Source: Mycolicibacterium sp. ND9-15 (GTDB taxonomy: Bacteria > Actinomycetota > Actinomycetes > Mycobacteriales > Mycobacteriaceae). Taken from it: a stretch of 64,000 nt of DNA. The position numbers and the translations under genes are program-made. Position 1 is the first letter of the stretch. Every line of letters starts with the position of its first letter. Below are positions 57,822-64,000 of this stretch, one piece after another. The stretch is taken from assembly GCF_035918395.1 (NCBI RefSeq), contig NZ_CP142362.1, positions 4,749,501 through 4,813,500 on the forward strand, given 5' to 3'. The notes under the pieces were generated by a model. That model had not been told where the DNA came from. It saw only the letters and a list, made by a program, of their open reading frames with translations, and did no database searches.

Positions 57822-58340
57822 ATGCCGTCACCGATCGTCGTCATGGGTGTCTCGGGCTCCGGCAAATCGACCGTCGGCGCCGCGCTTGCGCAACACCTGC
57901 GCGTCCCGTTCGCCGACGCGGACGATTTCCATCCGCAGGCCAACATCGCGAAGATGACCGCCGGTGAGGCGCTCGATGACGACGACCGCTATCCGTGGTT
58001 GGAAGCGATCGGCGAATGGTTGGGCGAGCACTGCGCGACGGGCGGGGTGATGAGTTGTTCGGCGCTCAAGCGCAAGTACCGAGATCAACTGCGTCGGCAC
58101 TGTCCCGATGTAGGACTACTGCACCTGGTCGGCACGCCCGAGGTCATCGGCAAGCGGCAGGCCAGCCGCCCCGGCCATTTCATGCCCGCTTCACTGTTGG
58201 CCTCTCAATTCGACACGCTCGAACCGCTGGAGCCCGACGAACACGGCGTCGACATCGATGTCGACCAGAGCATCGACGCCATCGTCGATAGTTACGTTTT
58301 CTCAACCGCTGTGCGCCCGACCGAACAGGAGAACCGATGA
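57822..58340 (+). CDS. gntK: Gluconokinase
   Basis: 172 residues from ATG: PSPIVVMGVSGSGKSTVGAALAQHL (P-loop GVSGSGKS), FADADDFHPQANIAKMTAGEALDDDDRYPWLEAIGEWL, SCSALKRKYRDQLR and HLVGTPEVIGKRQASRPGHFMPASLLASQFDTLE, the full gluconate kinase signature. It phosphorylates gluconate to 6-phosphogluconate with ATP. Its stop overlaps the gntP ATG. Confidence 0.96.
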   Translation: MPSPIVVMGVSGSGKSTVGAALAQHLRVPFADADDFHPQANIAKMTAGEALDDDDRYPWLEAIGEWLGEHCATGGVMSCSALKRKYRDQLRRHCPDVGLLHLVGTPEVIGKRQASRPGHFMPASLLASQFDTLEPLEPDEHGVDIDVDQSIDAIVDSYVFSTAVRPTEQENR

Positions 58341-59812
58341 ACGCGGCGATCACCGTGCTGGCGGCCGACACCGAGCTGCCTGAACCGGTCGCGTCGGGAT
58401 GGCAGTTGATCGCCGCGGCGCTGGCCGGTATCGCGCTCATCGTCGTGCTCATCACGGTCGCCAAACTCAACCCTTTTCTGGCGTTGATATTCGGCGCATT
58501 GGCCGTCGGTGTGGTTGCCGGCGTGAACATCGGCGATGTGCTCGAGTCTTTCGGCGACGGCTTCGGTACGACCGCAGCCGGTGTCGGCATCCTGATTGCG
58601 CTGGGTGCGATGTTCGCCAAGCTCCTGGCCGACTCCGGTGGGGCCGACGAGATCGTCGACACCATCGTCGGACGCGCCTCGCTCCGGGCTCTGCCATGGG
58701 CAATGGCGTTGGTTGGCTCGATCATTGGGCTACCGATGTTCTTCGAGATCGGTGTGGTGCTGCTGATGCCGGTCATCTACCTGGTGGCCAAGCGGTCAGG
58801 CCAATCGCTGATCACCATCGGGATACCGGCGCTGGCAGGGCTTTCCGCGATGCACGGGATGGTGCCCCCACATCCGGGTCCGTTGACCGCGATCGACCTG
58901 CTGGACGCGGACCTGGGCATCACCCTGGCGCTGGGGGTTGTCGTTGCGATTCCGACCGTCATCGTGGCGGGACCGTTGTTCGGGAAGCTCGCGGGCCGTT
59001 GGGTTGTCATCGACATCCCCGACCGGTTCGAGGCCGACGACTTCGGCGGCAACGGCGGCAGCGGTGCGCGAACCGCCCAAGCGCGAACCGCGCAAGCGCA
59101 AACCGCGCAGGGCGGCACCGCGACGCAGGCCGCGACGCGTGTCCGGCCCAAGTTCGGCATCACCTTGTTCTCCGTGCTGTTGCCCGTCGGGCTGATGATG
59201 GGCAAGGCCCTCGCCGACATCTTCATCGACGATGAAAACAGTCTGGTGCGACAGGCTTTCGACATCCTCGGTCGCCCGCTGATGGCGCTGCTCATTGCCG
59301 TCATCGTGGGCGTCTTCACCCTCGGCCGCGGCGCCGCGATGACCCGCGATCAGATCGCCAAGTGCATCGAGTCGTCACTGCCCCCGGTCGCGGGCATCAT
59401 CTTGATCGTCGCGGCGGGCGGCGGTTTCAAGCAGGTGCTGGTCGACACCGGGATCGGTACACAACTGGCCGAATGGGCCAAGGGCGCCAACGTCTCGGTG
59501 ATCCTGTTGGCCTGGGTGCTGGCTGTGTTGATCCGGCTTGCAACGGGTTCGGCGACGGTGGCCACGATCACCGCATCCTCGCTGATGCTCGGATTGGTCG
59601 AGGGCATGAGCGCGGGACAGGTGTCGTTGGTCGTGCTGGCAGTAGGTGCGGGCTCCCTGTTCTTCTCACACGTCAACGACGCCGGCTTCTGGCTCATCAA
59701 GGAGTTCTTCGGCATGACGGTCGGCCAGACCATCAAGTCGTGGTCGATCATGGAGACGGTGCTCTCGGTCGTCGGCCTGATCCTGGTGCTACTGCTCGGG
59801 CTCGTCATCTGA
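58337..59812 (+). CDS. gntP: GntP-family gluconate:H+ symporter
   Basis: 491 residues with about twelve to fourteen membrane helices. Family features: LNPFLALIFGALAVGVVAG, GFGTTAAGVGILIALGAMFAKLLADSGGADEIVDTIV, PMFFEIGVVLLMPVIYLVAKRSG, AGLSAMHGMVPPHPGPLTAIDLL and the C-terminal LRLATGSATVATITAS-like region. A cytosolic loop near residues 238-262 has repeated ARTAQ units (about five), an Ala/Gln/Thr-rich insert not typical of E. coli GntP. It imports gluconate for GntK. Confidence 0.95.
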   Translation: MNAAITVLAADTELPEPVASGWQLIAAALAGIALIVVLITVAKLNPFLALIFGALAVGVVAGVNIGDVLESFGDGFGTTAAGVGILIALGAMFAKLLADSGGADEIVDTIVGRASLRALPWAMALVGSIIGLPMFFEIGVVLLMPVIYLVAKRSGQSLITIGIPALAGLSAMHGMVPPHPGPLTAIDLLDADLGITLALGVVVAIPTVIVAGPLFGKLAGRWVVIDIPDRFEADDFGGNGGSGARTAQARTAQAQTAQGGTATQAATRVRPKFGITLFSVLLPVGLMMGKALADIFIDDENSLVRQAFDILGRPLMALLIAVIVGVFTLGRGAAMTRDQIAKCIESSLPPVAGIILIVAAGGGFKQVLVDTGIGTQLAEWAKGANVSVILLAWVLAVLIRLATGSATVATITASSLMLGLVEGMSAGQVSLVVLAVGAGSLFFSHVNDAGFWLIKEFFGMTVGQTIKSWSIMETVLSVVGLILVLLLGLVI

Positions 59813-59828
59813 CGGCCCTGGGTCGCCG

Positions 59829-60365
59829 TCAGCCTTTGACGACCTGCGTACCGCCCGCGAGTTCGTCGTGCTTGCCCTGCTTGCTCGGGCTGCCGCTGAT
59901 GGTCACTGCGATGACGATGATCGCGATGATTCCGAGCAACCCGCCGACGAACGGAATGATCGGAAGCAACGTCCACGAGTTGCGAATGGCGGCCTGCGCG
60001 ACCGTCGGCTTGGGCGCGCCTCCGGGGCCGCGGACGCGCAGACCGAGCAACTTCTTGCCTGGCGTCGATCCCAGGCCGGCCTCGAGCGCGAGGAAGTAGA
60101 CGAACATCAGGCCGCCGGTGAAAAAGCCGGTGACCATGATGTTGGAGGCGGAGTCGGTGGCGAAGGCCAGCAGCCAACTCACGATTGCGACGAGGATGCC
60201 GTCGATGAACCGGGCGAGCCAGCGTAGAAGCAGGCCGCCCGGCTGTCCGCCGCTGGGATACCCGCCGTATTGTCCGCCGCCGCTGGGATACCCGCCGTAT
60301 TGTCCGCCGCCGCTGGGGTACTGGCCGTACGGCCCGGGCTCTGGTCCGAGATCTCCGCTAGTCAT
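59829..60365 (-). CDS. RDD family membrane protein with repeated Gly/Tyr N-terminus
   Basis: 178 residues. N-terminal 45 are low-complexity, with the ten-residue unit GGGQYGGYPS repeated; then an RDD domain (LLLRWLARFIDGILVAIVSWLLAFATD, with the Arg and Asp that name the family) of three helices, including GKKLLGLRVRGPGG. Family function unknown, possibly transport. Tandem DNA repeats encode the N-terminus. It converges on gntP with a 16-bp gap. Confidence 0.85.
   Translation of the reverse strand: MTSGDLGPEPGPYGQYPSGGGQYGGYPSGGGQYGGYPSGGQPGGLLLRWLARFIDGILVAIVSWLLAFATDSASNIMVTGFFTGGLMFVYFLALEAGLGSTPGKKLLGLRVRGPGGAPKPTVAQAAIRNSWTLLPIIPFVGGLLGIIAIIVIAVTISGSPSKQGKHDELAGGTQVVKG
60251..60320. repeat. 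30-bp tandem repeat inside the RDD gene
   Basis: A 30-bp unit starting CGCTGGGATACCC occurs at 60251-60280 and 60281-60310, followed by a partial third copy to 60320. The unit length keeps the frame, so copy number may vary between strains without disrupting the gene. Confidence 0.7.
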
Positions 60366-60428
60366 CCGAGTAAATGTACCGGTGACCGCGCTGTTCAGGA
60401 GCGCTTTGGTTTGCGCCGCTGCCGATCC

Positions 60429-61337
60429 TCAGCGCAACTTGCGCTGTTGGCGCTTGGCTTGTTTGCGTGCCTGCTCGGCCTGCTTCCGTGCCGCCTCGGC
60501 CAGATCGGTCGCGCGACTGCGCGCTGTCTCGGCCAGTTCGGGAGCGCGGTCGCGGGCCACATCGGCCCACTCGGAGCCACGCTCGCGGGCGACGTCGGCG
60601 AGTTCCGCGCCGCGCTTGCGCGCCACGTCGGCGATCTCGGGTCCGCGTTCGCGGGCGACGTCGGCGAGTTCCGCGCCGCGTTTGCGCGCCTTCTCGGCGA
60701 TCTCGGGTCCGCGCTCGCGGGCGACGTCGGCGAGTTCGGCGCCGCGCTCGCGTGCGACGTGGGCGATTTCGGCGCCGCGTTCGCGAGCGACATGCAGACC
60801 GTGGCCGACCTTGTCGGCGAACTCACTGTCGGTGAGCGCGCCGCCTGCGGCCGCGCCCACGGGCAGCGCGGCGGTCACCGCTTCTGACACTTTGTGCGCC
60901 GCGCGCCGGCCCCGCCACCCCAGTGAGGGTTTGCCTTCGGTGTCGACCGCAGCGATGATAAGCCCGCCGATCAAGCTCACGTCGGTGATGAACGCACGAC
61001 GTTCGTCGGCCTTGCGCTGCGGGTCCGTCTCGCTCCAGAACGTATGTCCGCCAAGGCTGCCCGGCACCACGCTGAGTGCGAGCGCCGCTGAGGCCAGCCG
61101 GGGCAGTTTGCCGGTGGCCAGCAGCAGCCCACCACCGATCTGGACGGCGGCCGTGGCGCGGGCCACCGTCTCGGCGTTGGAGGGCACGTTGGTGCCGACC
61201 GGATCGGGCAGTTTACTGAGCCCCTCCAGTGTCGGGCGTGCAGCGTCGGCGGCAGGTTTCGGGCTGCGTAGTGCCTCCACACCCCTGGCGATGAAGGCTG
61301 CTGAGAGCATCGGGCGCGCGATACGTCGAATCAACAT
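60429..61337 (-). CDS. DoxX-family membrane protein with a C-terminal 11-residue repeat domain
   Basis: 302 residues from the ATG at 61337 (an ATG at 61370 would add eleven). The first 170 residues are a DoxX-like domain: RRIARPMLSAAFIARGVEALRSP, VQIGGGLLLATGKLPRLASAALALSVVPGSLGGHTFW, DVSLIGGLIIAAVDTEG. After a short spacer come at least nine tandem 11-residue units of the form VARERGAELAD with strict A, R, G/A and E positions, then a basic tail ending KRQQRKLR. The repeats resemble LEA-type amphipathic helices that may lie on membranes or bind nucleoid. Function unknown. Confidence 0.8.
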   Translation of the reverse strand: MLIRRIARPMLSAAFIARGVEALRSPKPAADAARPTLEGLSKLPDPVGTNVPSNAETVARATAAVQIGGGLLLATGKLPRLASAALALSVVPGSLGGHTFWSETDPQRKADERRAFITDVSLIGGLIIAAVDTEGKPSLGWRGRRAAHKVSEAVTAALPVGAAAGGALTDSEFADKVGHGLHVARERGAEIAHVARERGAELADVARERGPEIAEKARKRGAELADVARERGPEIADVARKRGAELADVARERGSEWADVARDRAPELAETARSRATDLAEAARKQAEQARKQAKRQQRKLR

Positions 61338-61373
61338 GGGCCAGGGGTTCCCAAGCCGATGGAGCCGCAAACG

Positions 61374-61937
61374 TCAATATGAGGGGTCGCCGGGACTTCG
61401 GTGGCGCAGCGGCACGAGGTACCAGAACACGGTGAGCGCGACCAACACGACACCACCGGCGACCCACGCCAGCACCCGGTCGGCGACCGCATCGAAGATG
61501 ATCGTCGCCACCCCGGCGAGTGCCCCGCCGAGCAACAGCGTGCCGGTGATCGCGAGGGTATGCGCGGTCGAGACCAGGGTCACCATGCGATGCCGGCGGA
61601 ACAACAGTCGGTGCATGCTGACCGGCGCGATCAGCAATATCGTCGCCCCGATCGAGCACGCCACGGTCACGAGGTACACGGTGCGCATGACTTGGTCCAA
61701 CTCGGAGAAGCGGTCGGAGAACGGCAAGATCAGCAAGAAGCCGGTGAGCAGCTGCACACCGGTCTCGGCGACGCGCAACTCCTGCAGCAGGCTGGACCAG
61801 TTGCGATCCAGCCGTTCGGCTTCGGTCTCGTCGCGGCTGTATTCCGTATCCGCATCCGGGTCGCGGTGATCGAAGTCCACATCTGATTCTGGCAGCCGGC
61901 CTCGCGAGCGGTCGACCGGATGGTGGTCCACGATCAT
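61374..61937 (-). CDS. DUF6328 family membrane protein
   Basis: 187 residues from the ATG at 61937; a GTG at 61880 (168 residues) may be the true start, since the family usually begins shortly before the conserved TEAERLDRNWSSLLQELRVAETGVQLLTGFLL segment. Four membrane helices follow (LLILPFSDRF, VYLVTVACSIGATILLIAPVSMHRLLFRRHR, LAITGTLLLGGALAGVATIIFDAVADRVLAWVAGGVVLVALTVFWYLVPL). Role unknown. Same direction as the DoxX gene, 36 bp upstream of it. Confidence 0.75.
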   Translation of the reverse strand: MIVDHHPVDRSRGRLPESDVDFDHRDPDADTEYSRDETEAERLDRNWSSLLQELRVAETGVQLLTGFLLILPFSDRFSELDQVMRTVYLVTVACSIGATILLIAPVSMHRLLFRRHRMVTLVSTAHTLAITGTLLLGGALAGVATIIFDAVADRVLAWVAGGVVLVALTVFWYLVPLRHRSPGDPSY

Positions 61938-61998
61938 CCGCCCGCAACAGGGTGGCGAAAGTGGCGCGTTGGCGGCGATCTCCGTTGAGGCGCCCAGC

Positions 61999-62130
61999 AT
62001 GGGATGGCCTGCCTGGACGACGGCGACGTATTGGCCGAAACCCGTGCTGTGGGAACGGTGTTTGTTCAAGCAGACGCGGGTGGTGCTCGACGAGTATCGG
62101 GCATGGTGGCCGTTGGCATTGGTTAAGTGA
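61999..62130 (+). CDS. Possible 43-residue small protein
   Basis: MGWPAWTTATYWPKPVLWERCLFKQTRVVLDEYRAWW plus a short tail; unusually rich in Trp and Tyr with no alternative frame of comparable quality. No convincing ribosome site. It lies in the 304-bp stretch 61938-62241 between a leftward gene and the iron-box-controlled pair; the rest of that stretch holds the predicted IdeR box. Treat as tentative. Confidence 0.25.
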   Translation: MGWPAWTTATYWPKPVLWERCLFKQTRVVLDEYRAWWPLALVK

Positions 62131-62178
62131 CCTGAGCGGATCGCACGAATATGCGTCGCGTTGTGACGTAGGTCATTG

Positions 62179-62197
62179 TTTGGTTAGCCAAACCTAA
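62179..62197 (+). promoter_or_regulatory. Predicted IdeR iron box
   Basis: The 19 bases TTTGGTTAGCCAAACCTAA match the mycobacterial IdeR/DtxR consensus TTAGGTTAGSCTAACCTAA at 17 of 19 positions. It lies 44 bp upstream of the DUF6400 start, a usual promoter-overlapping distance for iron-repressed genes. The start has GGAG-type bases about 10 nt upstream (AGGGAG). Confidence 0.75.
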
Positions 62198-62241
62198 GGC
62201 ATTATCGGGCGCTTGCACTGTAGAACCAGGCAGGGAGCCCC

Positions 62242-62472
62242 ATGGCAGATCTCGAATTCGCGTACGACCTCACGCTGGACGAGGCCAGGCGGCGCGCCGC
62301 CGTACTCGAAGCGCTCGGCGACGACTGGGACCCGATCGCCGTGCTCGAGCACGAGCGGTTGGCGCAGAACATCCTGTACCGCGACCTCGACGACGAGCAG
62401 CAACGAATCTACGACGACCTGGTGCGCGCGGGCGTTCTACCGGACCACACGCAGACCAATGCTTCCGATTGA
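62242..62472 (+). CDS. DUF6400 family small protein
   Basis: 76 residues, MADLEFAYDLTLDEARRRAAVLEALGDDWDPIAVLEHERLAQNILYRDLDDEQQRIYDDLVRAGVLP: helical and acidic, with the DWDP motif of the family. No function known. It overlaps the zinc-ribbon gene by 14 bp and lies downstream of a predicted iron box, suggesting that it is induced under iron limitation. Confidence 0.8.
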   Translation: MADLEFAYDLTLDEARRRAAVLEALGDDWDPIAVLEHERLAQNILYRDLDDEQQRIYDDLVRAGVLPDHTQTNASD

Positions 62473-62689
62473 CCCGACCGCCGACCGGTCCCGACGGGCC
62501 TGGCTGCCGTGCCCCTTCTGCAACTGGAGCGCGGGGTGCGCCGACTGTGCGGACCGGCGCAACTGCGCCGACCACTGGCAGTACCTGCTGAGCAACCAGG
62601 CCACGGTGGTGCATCTGCAGTGCCCCGGCTGCGGTCACCTGTGGTCCACCGATACGCACAACCGGCGCAGGGGCGGTCGAGCGGCCTGA
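62459..62689 (+). CDS. Small zinc-ribbon protein
   Basis: 76 residues from the ATG inside the previous gene: DPTADRSRRAWLPCPFCNWSAGCADCADRRNCADHWQYLLSNQATVVHLQCPGCGHLWSTDTH. The cysteines C-P-F-C, C-A-D-C, a single Cys and C-P-G-C would bind one zinc ion as a ribbon, perhaps two. Overlap with the DUF6400 gene indicates co-translation. Possible function in metal handling or nucleic-acid binding; not recognised. Confidence 0.7.
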   Translation: MLPIDPTADRSRRAWLPCPFCNWSAGCADCADRRNCADHWQYLLSNQATVVHLQCPGCGHLWSTDTHNRRRGGRAA

Positions 62690-62709
62690 TCGGCTTCACC
62701 CCGCATGCG

Positions 62710-63309
62710 TTATTGCGTGTTCCGCGGGTGGATGAACACGCCGTCGGCCTCGACGGTGACGCCCTCAGGGTCCGCGAGCTGACCGACGGCGAACGTTTTC
62801 GCGCCCTCGACCCGCTCGACCCACGCCTCGGCGCGCAGCGCGCGGCCCAGCCGGGTCCCGCGCCGGTATCGCATCGTGAGCGTGCCCGTTACCGCGGGCC
62901 TGCCCGGTTTGTGCGCCGTAGCGCCGAGCACGTGGTCGAGCAGCATCGCGCATACCCCGCCGTGGACATGACCCGGCGGGCCCTCGAAGGCCGCGCCCAA
63001 GCAGAACTCCGCCCACACGCTGCCGTCCGTCTCGTGGTGAACAATCAGCGGCGGGGCGGCCGGGTTGCGTACCCCGATAACGACATTGCCCCACGCCATC
63101 GGCGCGCCGTCGCCCGCATGCTGCAGGCCGAACGAGTCGGGCAGCAGTGATGTGCTGAGTTCGTCGCTGGCGCAATCGATCTTGCTCTTCACCGCCTCGA
63201 CGGTCGCCGCGTCGGCTCGGGTGCGGATGGTGACGTCGATGAGTCGACGCACCGATTGCGCCAAGGGCTCGTACACCGCGCGCAGATCGTCGAGTTCGGA
63301 GCTGGTCAT
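62710..63309 (-). CDS. PaaI-type hotdog thioesterase
   Basis: 199 residues from the ATG at 63309; a longer start at 63345 is possible. N-terminal helical part (TSSELDDLRAVYEPLAQSVRRLIDVTI), then the hotdog domain: WAEFCLGAAFEGPPGHVHGGVCAMLLDHVLGATAHKPGRPAVTGTLTMRYRRGTRLGRALRAEAWVER. The HVHGG...LLDHVLG segment is the catalytic part of PaaI-like enzymes. Hydrolyses acyl-CoA; the chain cannot be told. It is convergent with the zinc-ribbon gene and divergent from the PadR gene. Confidence 0.88.
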   Translation of the reverse strand: MTSSELDDLRAVYEPLAQSVRRLIDVTIRTRADAATVEAVKSKIDCASDELSTSLLPDSFGLQHAGDGAPMAWGNVVIGVRNPAAPPLIVHHETDGSVWAEFCLGAAFEGPPGHVHGGVCAMLLDHVLGATAHKPGRPAVTGTLTMRYRRGTRLGRALRAEAWVERVEGAKTFAVGQLADPEGVTVEADGVFIHPRNTQ

Positions 63310-63409
63310 GGTGTTCAGGGTGCGCATACGTCGGCGGTGCCGCAACGCGGCATCCCAGCCAGTGGTGAGTTGAACCAGCGGTGCGATCCTGCGTTGTTAG
63401 GCTGAGGAA

Positions 63410-64000
63410 ATGGCGCAAAGCACGTCCGAGGCGAAGCCGAATCTGGCCGCCACCAGTTGGGCGCTGCTGGGCATGCTGTCGTACGAACACGAACTGTCGG
63501 GCTACGACATCCGTAAGTGGATCGAGTGGAGCATGCGGTTCTTCTACGGAAGCCCCGCCTATAGCCAGATCTACTCCGAGCTGAAGAAGCTGGAGCGGCT
63601 GGGGCTGCTGTCCTCGCGTGTGGAGAACACCGGCGGCACCCGCAACCGCCGGTTGTACAAGATCACCCCGGCCGGCCTCGATGCGGTGCGGCGGTGGGCC
63701 AACGAATCGCCGGTGGACCCTCCGGTGCTCAAACACAATCCGTTGCTCCGCGTCACGTTCGGCCACCTCACCGACCCAGCGCGGCTCAAGGAGATCCTGC
63801 AAGAGCACATTGCGCATGCCGACGAGATGCAGCGCAATGCCGCCAAGGACGCCAAATGGGCGGGCGTGGAACCGTCGTGGGCCTACGCGAAGGTGGCCTT
63901 GCAGTGGGCCGAAAGGTATTACGCCTCCGAACGCGAGCTGGCGTTGAAGATGCTCAAGGAACTTGACGAGGCCGAAGCCGCATTCGCCGACGCGGGCATC
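63410..64000 (+). CDS. PadR-family transcriptional regulator (3' end outside window)
   Basis: 197 codons are open to the window edge with no stop. MAQSTSEAKPNLAATSWALLGMLSYEHELSGYDIRKWIEWSMRFFYGSPAYSQIYSELKKLERLGLLSSRVENTGGTRNRRLYKITPAGLDAVRRWANE is the PadR winged-helix domain with SxSQIYxELKKLE. The C-terminal helical region (ALQWAERYYASERELALKMLKELDEAEAAF) is the dimerisation antiparallel coil; only a few residues should be missing. Other frames here carry shorter open stretches but no family motif. Confidence 0.93.
   Translation, partial: MAQSTSEAKPNLAATSWALLGMLSYEHELSGYDIRKWIEWSMRFFYGSPAYSQIYSELKKLERLGLLSSRVENTGGTRNRRLYKITPAGLDAVRRWANESPVDPPVLKHNPLLRVTFGHLTDPARLKEILQEHIAHADEMQRNAAKDAKWAGVEPSWAYAKVALQWAERYYASERELALKMLKELDEAEAAFADAGI

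Noticed and set aside
60495..60791. CRISPR-like regular repeats
   Set aside because: The 33-bp period is coding (11 residues) and has no unique spacers; it is a protein repeat.
1..64000. tRNA or rRNA genes and insertion sequences
   Set aside because: No cloverleaf-like segment with a conserved T-loop, no rRNA stretch and no transposase motif was found on reading both strands; a tRNA scan would settle it.

Overview
The window is a chromosomal segment of a high-GC actinobacterium, almost certainly a non-tuberculous, probably fast-growing mycobacterium (Mycolicibacterium type). The evidence is the Pup-proteasome locus, RbpA, an LppI/LipT pair, Mtb12-type secreted proteins, an EspC-like protein and a gene order that follows the Rv2118c to Rv2045c stretch of M. 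tuberculosis in inverted orientation. Starts are often GTG and many genes overlap by 4 bp (ATGA/GTGA), so most runs are translationally coupled operons. I saw no rRNA, tRNA, CRISPR array, insertion sequence or phage gene.

Layout. 1-2 kb: end of trmI, then a leftward operon of an Mtb12-like protein, an LppK-like lipoprotein and a DUF503 protein. 2-18 kb: the pupylation system: mpa (ATPase), dop (deamidase/depupylase), pup, prcB and prcA (20S core), pafA (Pup ligase) and the WYL regulators pafB-pafC. It is interrupted by an adenosine-specific kinase, two paralogous membrane proteins, a leftward three-gene operon (EspC-like, WXG/DUF1023 hydrolase, alpha/beta hydrolase) and a DUF559 nuclease-like gene bracketed by two copies of a 55-bp palindrome. 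18-25.5 kb: a TatA/DUF2510 chimera, tatA, tatC, helY, a DUF4333 protein, a 5'-3' exonuclease-type protein and pepE. 25.5-29.4 kb: an F420-type biliverdin reductase homologue diverging from SDR-cobL-cobM-cobK. 29.4-35.7 kb: a phosphotransferase and what looks like a nitrite/NO module (hemerythrin-DUF2249, a Cys-containing regulator, an NnrS-like membrane protein, and a very large membrane-cupredoxin-copper nitrite reductase fusion). 35.7-45 kb: cobIJ, cobH, cobG leftward, a Baeyer-Villiger-type monooxygenase, and cobN. 45-53.5 kb: two flavin/F420 split-barrel proteins, fxsA, an amidohydrolase, lnt and ppm1 as separate genes, rbpA, a zinc-finger protein, lppI, lipT. 53.5-64 kb: a kinase-like fusion protein, ynfA bracketed by inverted repeats, a SCO6745-family protein, a gluconate cluster (GntR-type regulator, gntK, gntP), RDD and DoxX membrane proteins, a DUF6328 protein, an iron-box-preceded DUF6400/zinc-ribbon pair, a thioesterase and the start of a PadR regulator cut by the window edge.

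How it fits together. Pup is deamidated by Dop, ligated to substrates by PafA, and threaded by Mpa into PrcBA; PafBC is a separate DNA-damage-responsive activator. The cob genes represent the aerobic corrin pathway from precorrin-3B synthase to cobalt insertion, split into three transcription units. The most unusual contents are the NO/nitrite module with its fusion reductase, the two families of dispersed intergenic palindromes that bracket single genes, the TatA/DUF2510 chimera, and the predicted IdeR box. All functions are read from sequence and family knowledge; nothing here was searched or computed against databases.
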